This document shows, one piece after another, positions 24,170-35,900 of a DNA stretch of 63,509 nucleotides; within the stretch, counting starts at the first letter, position 1, and each line of letters opens with the position of its first letter. The notes below the pieces were generated by a model that searched no databases, was not told the origin of the DNA, and saw nothing but the letters and a program-made list of their open reading frames with translations. Source of the DNA: Saccoglossus kowalevskii (lineage: Eukaryota; Hemichordata; Enteropneusta; Harrimaniidae); NCBI RefSeq assembly GCF_000003605.2, contig NW_003107609.1, forward strand, positions 57,238 to 120,746, written 5' to 3'. A program made the position numbers and the translations under genes.

Positions 24170-26963
24170 ATACAGTTTTGATATCTAATGCGGTACATCC
24201 AGTTTTATATACAGTAATTTAACATTGCCCTATTGCACAGAAGAATCGAAGGCAATGATTCAGACGCTCTCTGGACATCAGCAATTTGCTGGTATTTTTT
24301 TCAAAATGTCCTGAATTTGGTCAATCATTTCAGACTAAGTGTTTTCAGATACTGTGTTACACCCAATATGGTAAATAACTAGACATTAGATACTGAAAGA
24401 GAAAACAAAAAATTGGGATCACTGGCAAATTTGTTGAGATACAAGAGTCGGAAATGTCATGAAAATGATATTTAACTCTTCACATCTCAAAATTTTTTTC
24501 AGTGACATGGGATTGAAAAGTTATATATTATTATTTAATACAAATCCTAATATTGTATTTACTTTTATTTAGTAAGTTTCCACGGTAATAATAGTTTCCC
24601 CATTACACTAGTATACAATGGGAAGTTCTTCTCCATAATGCATTGCATATATGAGCAGTAACATGCTCAGTAGTACAAAAGTTGAAATAGGCATGAACTC
24701 TCTTACCGGTAAGTGCCAATGGTTTATGATATGTGTAAAGATAAAGATGTGAAGAACAAATTTGTTTGAAGTTCCAAATAAAATTAGGTTTGAGCTGATT
24801 TTCAATTTCAAAACGATTTAAATCCCTATTGTACAAAAGGTATATGGGTCTCATATAAAAAAAAGAAAGCGACTTTGATTGTTGCACAGATCAACGAGTA
24901 CAAACTGAGACGTTACCAAGCTTTAATTAGGTATTTTTTTAGATGATTGGAGGTATCGAAGGAGTCCCCGGCAGTAATTAATGCAAGTCAAACCTCATAC
25001 TTGGGACTTCCATTGGAAGAACGCATTGGATTGTGGGAAAATCAATGTTTATCAACACAAATGTCGCACTTGCGCAGCACGACGATCATCGCCCTTTAAT
25101 GAATTTCACCATTGTAGTTTATATTCTTGAATAGAACTAAAACTGAACATTCTCGCTAAATTTCTCATAACCAGTCGACTCGTTACTGTGGCAATGACTA
25201 CAGCAGTCAAAAACCTGGTTATCTTGAATATTATGAAAGAAGAGTGTCTGCAAATATCTGTTGACTGGAATACAACATTGACTGGTGCAAATAAAGAAAA
25301 TGTTCTTGACAACCTTTTTTTTATAGATAAATAATTTTATTCCAAAAAAAAAAGTCTGTGTTGCATACACGTAAAGACAAATTTCTCGCATGTTTCACAC
25401 GTGTTGATGATTAGAACATCACACTTGTACCGGTACTACACAGTGTTTCCAAGTTATTTGGTTGCTAGGCTCCCGAGTGTCCATTAGTATAATACTCGAG
25501 AGTGTGAACAGTTTTCCATTTGAAAGCATTAGCATAATACTTGTCACTATGAGGGGGGGCTTAATTTATTGAGAACAGTTATCCATATAGACGACTACGT
25601 GAGAGGACTTCTCTCAAGAGGAACGCCAGACATGAAATACTATTGTTTTGATGACAAAACCGTATCAGAGTATGACTCGTCTTCAAATCAAGTAATGTAT
25701 TTGGTAGCATAGCTAACCGCAGAACCTTTTGTGATGGAGCAGAGGAAATCTATCCTTTCAGATCGCATGTTACTAGAACCATGCTTATTGTATTTATTGT
25801 TGCATTTCAGAACACAAAATACTGTAAAATTACTAATATTTTCAGTGGTTTTTAAATTCATGGTTTTATCATTTAGATTTATCAATTTTACAGATTCACT
25901 GGATTTTAATAGCGCATTTTCCAGTTTAAAACTAGGTGAATAATTACCCATTTACAGTACCGGTATAATATTTTATGGAAAACAACCACCTGCATTTAAA
26001 ATTTGTAAGAAGCCATCCATTTTAAAATTTTAATTTTTCACATAAATTCACTGCTGTATCCTTACTAGTTTTTTTGGATGGTGCCAATCTGAAAAAGCAT
26101 CACCTGCTGAAAGTTTCCATGGCTGTAACGACGTCAGAATGTGATTCATTAATCAATGCAAGTAGAAGCTTCGGTCACTGTATTTTCTGTTTTTGGTGTA
26201 CACTGCCAATTACCTTTATTATATTCAGGCAACCTTCCTCTGATGAGATTTATCTACCAATTGAAGGACCTCTTTACTAGAATGCATAGATTTGATTGGT
26301 TGCTAATCCCAAAAGATAATTATTCAGATGTAGTAAAAAGCAATGTACCTGTATGCTGATTAATATATATTTTAAAAACAACCAGAGCCTATACTTTCAC
26401 CAGATTTTAATCAGATCGAGTTAGCAAGTATATTTGTACTTCAAAATAAACACATTCATTGATCAAATTTTATTTATTTTTTTTTGGAAGGGGGGGGGGG
26501 TGATATAAGCACACACATTACTGTAAAAGCATTATTTAAATACAGCATTTTTCAGAAGTATTCAGGCAGAAAGGTAGAGAGCTTGCCCACTAACTTGTAA
26601 ATGAGTAAGTTAATGCCATATCATATTCAAAGTCAAAACAAAAGATGTCCGCAAATTTTCTAACTTGTTGCCCAAATATTTCTGATACTTTTTGGAAGAT
26701 TTTTGGAAGATTTTTTAATTCAGATATAAGAAAAAGAGTACCCTCCAAACACACAAATGAGGATCAAGTTTATATGAATTTTTTCGTCACTCTGAAAAAT
26801 GATTTAATAAATTGTGTTCTCAAATCTTGGATCAAATGAGATGATAATACATAATGTGTTCTCTTCCCAATTAAAAATGTGCAGAACCACATTATACTGG
26901 TAACTACAATGTTGTAGCGCATGTTCATCTACATTGTCATCATCCTCGGCAGCATTGTTGAGG
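24170..26963. other. Intergenic region, no gene seen
   Basis: The left part presumably holds the 3' UTR of the 152-aa gene; an AATAAA occurs near 24777. A dispersed repeat at about 24595-24690 containing 'ccataatgcattgcatatat' is shared with 45511-45595. A poly-G tract lies near 26493. The short ORFs overlap on both strands and look random. The right end should include the SMIM12 3' UTR, with AATAAATAAA on the minus strand near 26469-26478 as a candidate polyadenylation signal. Confidence 0.5.
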
Positions 26964-27239
26964 TTATTCTCGCTCTGCTCTCAGTGTTTTTTCAAATTTA
27001 AATTCTGGTTTCGGTTTGTAATCTTTCAGTGACGCCACTTGTGTTGCATCTTCCTGTCCCAACTGTTGATCAAGCTGTCTGTCATTTCTTTCCTCCAAAA
27101 CTCTGTGTACTTGTGGTGATTGTTTGTTTTTGCGAACAAATTTCTCAATGTTATAGCCGACGATTCCCACGACCACCGCAAACGGGAAGGTAACGTATGG
27201 AGCATATGTCCGGACACTGGCTAGTATAAGTGGCCACAT
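26964..27239 (-). CDS. SMIM12: Small integral membrane protein 12 (91 aa)
   Basis: Single-exon coding sequence closely matching the SMIM12/C1orf212 family in length (92 aa in human) and landmarks. The N-terminus is MWPLILASVRTYAPYVTFPF, with one membrane helix at about residues 12-32. Then come a charged stretch with ERNDRQLDQQLG and the conserved VASLKDYKPKPEF near the C-terminus. The molecular role of the family is not established. A splice acceptor ('tctcttgtag') lies 13 bases upstream of the ATG, so the 5' UTR is split; a fitting donor is at 29543. Confidence 0.94.
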   Translation of the reverse strand: MWPLILASVRTYAPYVTFPFAVVVGIVGYNIEKFVRKNKQSPQVHRVLEERNDRQLDQQLGQEDATQVASLKDYKPKPEFKFEKTLRAERE

Positions 27240-28330
27240 TGTTCTCAGAAACCTACAAGAGAAAGATAGGGAATGAGTAGTATTGTATTAATGACATAGC
27301 TCTTCCGGGGGGGCTTAGAGAAAATAGTTTATTAAATGCAATTTTTTGCTATAAGTATTGTATTCGGGCTAAATAGGCAACGGAGCAGGGGGCTCATTAG
27401 AAGGCAATGACAAGTCAATCGTCAAGTCCTGTGAATAAGTTTAGTCGCAGTGTGGCAAAACTAATTTACCAAGATGAGACAAATAACTCATGATTGAACA
27501 TTTGAATTTTAAAAATATATATATTTGTAGCATGTAACATTTCTACAATTGTATTTACATACAAAAAATACACTGATATCAAGGATTTATAACTAAGAGT
27601 TCGCAACTTTCATAATCATGTACAGGGATCCCATTGAAACATATTTTCTAACCAATAGTGTTAAAGATCAATAATGCGGCTCCCATCATGCTCCACACCA
27701 CAAGGAAACTGCACAAAACATAGGTACCAGGGGTATTACCACAGTCCCTCTATCACATGGTATTACCAAGGATTTAGAAATCTTTGTTATTAGCAATAGC
27801 ATGGACCTACAAAACCCCAGGATGAACAGGGGAGATTTTAGTGGATTAAAAATCTTTCGTTTTTGCTTATCACACCTTTGTCTTGCTCATTTGGTTGAAG
27901 TACATGATTGAGATTGCCAGAATGTAAATCTATTCCCAAAGAAACAAAAATGTTTTGCTTCAGCGAAAATTTTTGTGCACACTGCCGATCGCAACTTATC
28001 CTGTGTGCACAGTGATCGTCATCTGTTTCCCGACTTTCCATTCAACCAGAAAATGTAACTTGCTGTGTCGGGTGATTGTGTGAATGGATATGTCAATTCT
28101 CTGGTCTTTTCTTTTGAGAAAACTGTGATATCATAGTTTTGATGTCTTTTGTGGCTGTGATTTAGTGATTCACAATGGCTGTTTTGACAGTGAATCTATT
28201 CATTTTTACTGAATGCAATAACATTATTTTATTTTGACTCTTGACTAGGCAAATCTGTCATTTTTTTTTACAAATTTTCCAGTCACAAATGATACATACT
28301 GTATGTCTCGTCGTCAGTCGTGTCTTATTA

Positions 28331-29007
28331 CAGAAGTCTCGGAAATATTGGGGCAGCCAATTTGCAAACTCGCTAGCGAATTGGCTAACTGCTTTAGTTT
28401 TGACTGAACGGTTGGCTTTCGAATCTCGCTGGCGCTGTCCTGTGGTCAAGCCCACTCTGGGTGAATCTATATAACAGTAGGGGCCATCATACTTTAGTTG
28501 GATGGTGATTTCGCTTGCAAATATACTAGGGAAAGTGTTCTATTTTCTTCGTGTAATGAGGTGTTCGTATACAGGGATTGTCCACGCAAAATTTTATTAG
28601 CGAATTTTATTAGCGGTTGGTTTAATGTTACCCCAACCTCAACGAATCGTATGAATGTGAATATTTATTTTTTCCCTGATTTTGTAGGCAACTGTTTCTC
28701 TAATTGTCTCTTTATTTAGTTTCAATCAGTGTTCAGGATGGCTACCTCCATATAGTAAATATGGCCACTCTCAGGCTGACCAGGGAAACTACTTTCACAT
28801 TATCACGCCTCGCAAAGCAAATCTTTCAGGGGAATCCAGACCACGTACCAGGCTACGTGAAAGCATTCCATGTTCCCTAATGCAATATATACTCGCCCAG
28901 AGTGGACACGACCATGAGTCGGCGCCAGCGAGATTTGAAAGCAAACTGTTAGCCAATTCGCTAGCGAATTTGCAAATTGGCTGCCCCAATACTTCTGAGA
29001 CTTGCTG
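28331..29007. mobile_element. MITE with long inverted arms and TA target, copy 1 (677 bp)
   Basis: The left end reads TA|CAGAAGTCTCGG and the right end GAGACTTGCTG|TA. The arms pair for roughly 150 bases, including 'ggggcagccaatttgcaaac' on the left and its inverse on the right. TA flanks and CAG...CTG ends fit Tc1/mariner-type mobilisation. There is no transposase ORF. A second copy lies at 31278-32050 and a fragment at 5209-5235. The left terminus lacks one C compared with copy 2. Confidence 0.85.
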
Positions 29008-29289
29008 TAATTTTCTTGCAATGATACAACTTGATTAGACCATAGATGTGTTGTCAGGATATTTCAAATTAACACATAGATACGGCACATCTGGATATAC
29101 TCGCAGTTCCTGATACAGGGACTGTAATATACTGCAGTGTTCATAATATTAACAGTAGTTTTTAGCTTTATTCCCTTCTGTGTCAAATTTTCTTTAACGT
29201 TGTAATAAAGCAATATTCTATTCTATTCTATTCTAATGCAAATAGTAAATGTCAACATAAACAGCGTAATCCAATGTGAGTTAGTTAAT

Positions 29290-29309
29290 CCATGGAGCTA
29301 GCTCCATGG
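29290..29309. repeat. 20-bp perfect palindrome
   Basis: CCATGGAGCT is followed directly by its inverse AGCTCCATGG. Imperfect complementarity extends into flanking TTAA-containing sequence. No function can be assigned. Confidence 0.9.
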
Positions 29310-29377
29310 TTAATCTTATATACTGAGTAAATACCATAGACACTCGTTTTAACAAAGAATGAAAGAAATCTGTTCAT

Positions 29378-29406
29378 CCATAGACCCTCTGTTAGAGGGT
29401 CTATGG
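29378..29406. repeat. 13-bp stem, 3-nt loop hairpin
   Basis: CCATAGACCCTCT, GTT, AGAGGGTCTATGG: a perfect 13-bp stem. It abuts the right arm of the 25-bp inverted repeat at 29406, so it is probably part of a transposon end rather than a terminator. Confidence 0.85.
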
Positions 29407-29542
29407 TTCATCCTGGGGTTTGTAGGTCCACGCCGGTAGTGAGAGGTTCTGAAGTCATGTGTAAGAAGAAGACGTTCTTTCATCATCATTCGCAAATTAA
29501 CACAACTTCACGGTTCAATTCAATAACAAAACTTGTACTTAC

Positions 29543-30036
29543 CGTGAAATATCATAGATTCATTGGATTGATGTAGTTGAAGCACAAGTGATTCACATAT
29601 ACGAAGCGCACACGTACACCATAGAAACCCAGCTGATTTCCAAAGCCAAAGTTACAGCACACGCAAGGTACAGGTAAAGTGCGCATGCTCCAAGCCAGTC
29701 GCGTTTAAGTCTCACCCCGGCGTCTGCAACATATATTTGCCACTCATGCATTTGACACGTCATAATTTATACTATATTATGAACAAGATATTTTTAAACA
29801 TTGATTCTTATTATTATGTACTTTGATAATATTTTCGCATCTAAAACTATATAAGTCTTTTAGATATTTTAAATATATTTATAAGTCTCGTGAATTGCGT
29901 GATTTGGATGTTGGTCAGAGTTCACGTGAATGTCGATTATGTGACGGAATCATTTGCTGTTATTTTCACGCAGGTGTTATGGGTGTGATACCGAAGTGTA
30001 CGTTTCTGGGGAATGGCGAAATAGGAATATAAATGA
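29543..30036. promoter_or_regulatory. Probable divergent SMIM12/DDHD1 promoter
   Basis: On the minus strand 'gatatttcacg|gtaagtac' is a strong donor, making 29543 and up a likely noncoding first exon of SMIM12. An NRF-1-like site, TGCGCATGC, lies at 29680-29688. DDHD1 starts at 30037 in the opposite direction, so this 494-base interval probably serves both genes. An in-frame TGA immediately precedes the DDHD1 ATG at 30037, and an out-of-frame ATG lies at 30033. Confidence 0.5.
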
Positions 30037-32897
30037 ATGAATGCAAACATGACATATCTAGCATCAGGATACCAGGCGCTAAACCTCGACGACGATGATG
30101 ACGAACCTAACGGCGAAGAAGACGAGTCGATGGACGTCTCGAGTACGAGCCGAAGTGGGGACGACGAAGTGTATGAACTAATTCATGATGAAAATGATGA
30201 TGACGATGATGTTACCCCTGTAGATAACGATCCTCCGCCTATTGACAACATTACGGAGGGTACTGACACAGTACAGTCTACAAACGACGACAGTACAGAC
30301 GACAGTGTCATCGTAATTTCTGATGATTCTGACGACGGCGGAGAAACTATTACAAAAAAAGACGACGACGAATGCGTCTGCGAGAAGAAAGTTGAACATT
30401 CAAATGCCGTTGAGGGAGATCCCCTCACGGGCGGTGAACAGGAACATTTTGAATATGACCAGCCTAAACGAAGAGAACAGTCCACACAGGTACAGGCACC
30501 GGATATTATACAAGACCTAAACGCCCGGGAAGTTCGGTGGTTCTACAGAGAAAACAAGGAAGATAGAAAATGGACTCACTTCATAGGTTACGACTCCCTG
30601 CGAGTCGAATGGAAATATCGAGAAATACACTTCCACAACACAAAGACTCATGATACTATTGAAATGATAATTGTCAGAGGTGGTCTTTATGAAGTTGATG
30701 TTGTAACCAAAAAATGCTACCCAATTTACTGGGAAGGTAAGTTGCAGTCTAAAATGATTTGTTGTTGTTTTGGTACAATATTATATAACGTCATATTGAT
30801 GGTATGAATTATTCATAAATTTTGGGAAACGCATGGGAGATTCACTCTACTGCAAGACGCAGTAGAATGGAAATTGTAAATCCACTCACATCTGTACAGT
30901 GCAAAATGTGCGTTCAAGTTGGAGAGATTGACTGGTACAATGAGAAATGCAGACGACCAGCTGACTTAATTTATGCTTCAACACAGAGACCAGCTTATCT
31001 GCATGTAAGTTCAGTAACCTGCTGGGATTGATCAACAAAATAATCTCTGGTGTGCTTTCAGGACAGATATATCCCAAGATTCACACTTACTTATACCATC
31101 AAAAATGTTTTATAATAAAGTCTAAAATACCATCACAAAATTTTTATGAATATTAAATTGTTCATATTATGTTTAGTGAGTGTGGTGGGAAATCTAAAAT
31201 GTCTTCTTTCTGCATAAGATAGTTTATGCTTCACATAACCCGTAGCTTATTCGTAGCCACTGTTTCACTATTAAATACAGCAAGTCTCAGAAGTATTGGG
31301 GCAGCCAATTTGCAAACTCGCTAGCGAATTGGCTAACTGCTTGGATTTTAACTAAACAGTTGGCTTTTGAATCTCGCTGGCACCATCTTGTGGTCACGCC
31401 CACTCTGGGCGATTGTATATACCGGTAACAGCAGGGGACGATCGTCATACTTTTGGAGCTAATCAGCCACAGTTGGATGACTATTTCAATTTCAAATATA
31501 CTAGGGAAAGTGTTCTATATTTAATGAGGTATTCGTATACAAGGGATTGACCATGCAAAAACGATGAATGAGGTCAATTTTTTAGTGGGTGGCTAATGTT
31601 ACCCGACGAATTATTTAGATGTGAAAGTTTTTCATTTCCTTCCTGATTTGTAGGAAAGTTTTTCTCAACTTGTCTCTGTAGTTTCAAGTAGTGTTCAAGA
31701 TGGCTACCCCCATATAGTAAATATCAGCAGATTAATCGCATTTATCATATTATCGCTTTACGCCAGCTGACTGTGGCCATTCCTAGGCTTACCAGGAAAA
31801 CTATTTTTACATTATCACGCCTCTAACAAAGCAAATCATTCAAGGGAATCTAGACATGTACCTACCAGGCTACGTAAAAGCATTCTACCAGTGAGTCCCT
31901 TAATGCAACTTAGACTCGCCCAGCGTGGACGCAGCCATGAGTTGGCGCCAGTGAGATTCGAAAGCCAACTGTTTAGTCAAAACCTAAGCAGTTAGCCAAT
32001 TCGCTTGCGAGTTTGCAAATTGGCTGCCCCAATACTTCTGAGACTTGCTGTAATGCAAATGGAATATTTCAATATTTGTCAAGGTTTGCAGGATATAATC
32101 ACATCTACCATGTTTATTTTGTAGTACACGCCACTCATTGGCAAGTAAATGTTTGATTTGTAGTGAAAAATTCAGAAAAGAGTTGTTGTCAATTGGTGCA
32201 AATTCACAAGTTTTCAAGTTGCGGGACCCAAAATATCAAGCAAACCTGAAATCCATAAATTGTCTATTGTGTAATCTTTGACTTCTGTAATGCGAGTGTT
32301 TGCAGTTACTGCGTCAGGTGTATGTATTTGTGTATGTATTTATGTATGTAGATTTGTATCTGTTCCACTGATATCTCCGGATCTTATAATCAGAATTCAA
32401 TGAAACTTGGTACATAGATGCTTTCAGATAAGTATTAGTTTGTGGTTGAGACCCATACATGTATGCATATTAATGACCTAATTTGCATATTAACCAATTT
32501 AATATATTTTCACTTGTTTCTCAAGTACCATTGAACAAATTTTAATGGAACTTGGTACATAGATGTTCTGGAATAATGTGTAGACCTGATTAGTTTTTAG
32601 TGGAAGATCTTGCATATCAATGACCTAATTTGTATATTAATTAGCAAATCTTAAGCCACTTCACCTTTTTCTCAGGAACTCTCTAACAGATATCAAAATT
32701 CATAGATAGTATTGTTATACCACAGTTGATTGGAACCACCCTGACCACTGCTTGTAATTAAGACATATTTCAGTGATTTTGCATGCCATAGATGCAATTT
32801 TTTGCTTTATGATGTGCTTTATGATATTAGAAAATATAGTCAATACAGTCAATGAAGTTTTCTTTGATTTGTAATTGCTGTTTTAGACCCCCCCCCC

Positions 32898-32928
<31 letters not shown>

Positions 32929-35900
32929 GTTAAATTTATATCTTAGGTTGATTGCTCATGTTTAACCATTCACAGTATGTACATGCTCCTCGTTCACAAA
33001 AAAAATTAATAAAATTATATTATTAATAAAATCATCATCATCATCATTGCCCTTAGCACAACCAGATTGGTGGAATCATTTATAATAAAGAGTTCATTCC
33101 CATTTTACTTACAATTTATTTAGTAAAGTGTAATAGCATTAGTATCAAATTTCTTTACTAATGATTGACTGATATGTTGCAAAAAGCAATAAGCATTAAA
33201 GAATAGTGTATTCAACCCTTGACATTAATAATTACACAGTAGAGGAATTTGATCTTGGCTCCTTCACTCTAGTCGGCCATTATCATTACATATCTATTTC
33301 ATTTCTTATTTATATAACTATTGTTGCACATGAAATAAAAAGGTCATTCAGAGCCAGCACATAATAGTGTGAAACTGTACTATAATTATATTGCCTTTTG
33401 AAAAATTCTGTGCATTATATAATCTTTTAAGAGAGTTGTAATGAACAATAAAAATTAATTATTCAGTATTAGGTATAACAAACCTACCGTAGTTATTATT
33501 ATGATGAAAGAAGATAATTAATGTTTGTCTGTCTGTCTGTAGTATTACTGTCACTATCAGTAGTAATTCCCAGAATAACATAATGCTGTCTTTGATGTAT
33601 TTATTTCATCAAATTACTGTGTCATTCATTAAATGATTATGTAATAATATCCAGGTAACGTGGGATATCAATTTTCTTATGTAACTATATATTACGTTGT
33701 ATAAATTAAGTGCATATATCATCTAGTTGTATGCTTGTTGTTTAACAAAACGATGAAGAACTAAAAATATGTGATCGGGCTACAAATTTCTAAGAAGGTC
33801 AAAGCATAAAGGCCATGTTCACCTAATTTTTGGTTATCTGTCAACTCGCCAGTGAAACAAAGGAGTACTTTCTGCTCACTTGTTATTATTAGCATTATTA
33901 TTCTATATTATTTTCAGGCCGTTAATTAAATTACTATATTTTAAAATTTATTTGCTCTTTAGATTAATTAACTGATAAAGAACCATAAATTCTGTCACTT
34001 CATCTCTCCACTCGTTGATATATAATTATTAGTTTCTATGATGAACATGTAATGCATAATTCATACAGTCCTGTTAAAATGTTAATAATTATACTCACAT
34101 AAGATAATTTGTTAGGGCAATTATGTGCTTCAATGCCTACATTGCCTACAATACTGCTTCTTTTATTTGTCACAAAAAAACACTACTGTTAATATCTGAT
34201 TATTCTCCTTATATATTATGTTCTGTTGCAACCATAGACCTTATGAAGGTCACATCACAGCACACCATATTATCACAGCACATCATATTATGCTATATAC
34301 TGTGAAATACTTTATTTTCGCTGGAATTAATTTTCGCTGAAAAGACTTTTTGGGTGTTTTGTATGGAATTTATTTTCACTGATTTTTGATGAGTTTAACG
34401 TGAAATATAGGAAAAAAAGTATATTCGCTGGATTTTATTTTCACGGATTTATCCCTTCAGTGAAAATAGCGAAAATAAATTCCAAGCAAAAATAAAGTAT
34501 TCCACAGTATGTCATCTATTTAAAGATATTTAATTTAAATATGGGTTGCAAAATTACATAACAGGTATCGCCTATTTTCCTAATTTATTTTTCTTTACTC
34601 CTGTTGGATGTACAAATGTTCTCCTATAGTGCATTTCTGCCCACAATGCTGGGATTGAGGAAACTGATCAACATATTTAATAACTATATCTGGTCATGTG
34701 AGCTCATTAACAATTCATAAATACTATATCTGAAACATTATTGCAGATAAAGACATTCAACTAGTGATTTATTGAAGGCAATCAGTTCATAATCTGATCA
34801 ACATATTTAATAACCGTATATGGTCATTTGACCTCATTAAAATGCATAAATATCATATCTGGGGCATTATTGCAAGTAAACTTTCAACCAGTGCTTTAAT
34901 GAAGACATTGAGCTCATGATCGGAACAAACTATTTAATTGCATATATATATATCTGGAGCACTATTTAAAGATGCTGGCGGATCTACCATCTTTGATGGC
35001 TTTTTTGTTGTTGTAGTTATTGTTTTATTGGTAGCAAGATCTACACTACAAATTAGTTTTTATGGATGAACAACAAATATTTTCAGATGAATAAAAAGAA
35101 ATTTTTTTTTTACTACAACTCAATACTATAATATTCACTTTTTATTTTAACAGCTGAGGCAGTTGATGTAATGCGAGGTACTTGGTTCGTTGATGGAACC
35201 TGGCAACCCATTGATGAATCAATGGCAGAAGAATTAGAGGAGTCTCATCTTGAGAAGTTCCGTGGCCAAAACAAAAATGAACCTCCAGAAACGTTAAACA
35301 TCAAAGGAAAAGTACCTAGTAAGTGTCCTGCTTAACTAACTATTCATTGTGTCAACATTTGAAACACAATAATATTGTATCAAAGACTGTATGTACACAA
35401 GTATGTGTAGAGAAATAAATTATTGAAAGTAAAGTAAATTAATTATTTACAATAATACAATCAAATTTCTGTTTTTTCAAACAGTATTCAAGTACCGTAA
35501 ATATTCAGTCTGTAAAGTGGATGAGACTGTATACATGTACTGTAAAATACTTTATTTTAGCTGGAATAAATTTTGGCTGAAATAACTTTTTGGGTGTTTT
35601 CACTGATTTTTGACCAGTTGAATGTAAAATATAGGAAAAACGGTATATTCGCTGGATTTTATTTTCACTGGATCATTCCTTCAGCGAAAATAGTGAAAAT
35701 TAATTCCAAGCGAAAATGAAATATTTTACAGTACAGTATTATTTGAGAGCCTGTAATGACAATTGCTTGCTACACTCGGATCCCCAGTATAGAGATTTGA
35801 ATGTTTACAGTGATTGAACTGTATACATGTATATACACCCAATCACAATAATCTAGGATGCGTATATATAAACTGGTTATATGTTTTATGATAATTTCTG

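Larger units (their letters stand above)
27802..29430. repeat. 25-bp inverted repeats 1.6 kb apart around a MITE
   Basis: 'tggacctacaaaaccccagg' begins the left arm at 27802-27827. The right arm at 29406-29430 is its inverse with one A missing. They could be the termini of a larger transposon, with the MITE at 28331-29007 inserted inside it, or two copies of one short repeat. No target duplication is evident. The stretch lies in the SMIM12 5' intron. Confidence 0.5.

Noticed and set aside
28241-29021. ORFs with 'SRKYWGSQFANSLANWLT' on both strands
   Set aside because: They lie in the inverted arms of the MITE and recur at 31984-32217; not a gene.
30178-30485. Minus-strand ORFs opposite DDHD1 exon 1
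   Set aside because: Antisense shadows of the acidic, GAT/GAC-rich coding sequence.
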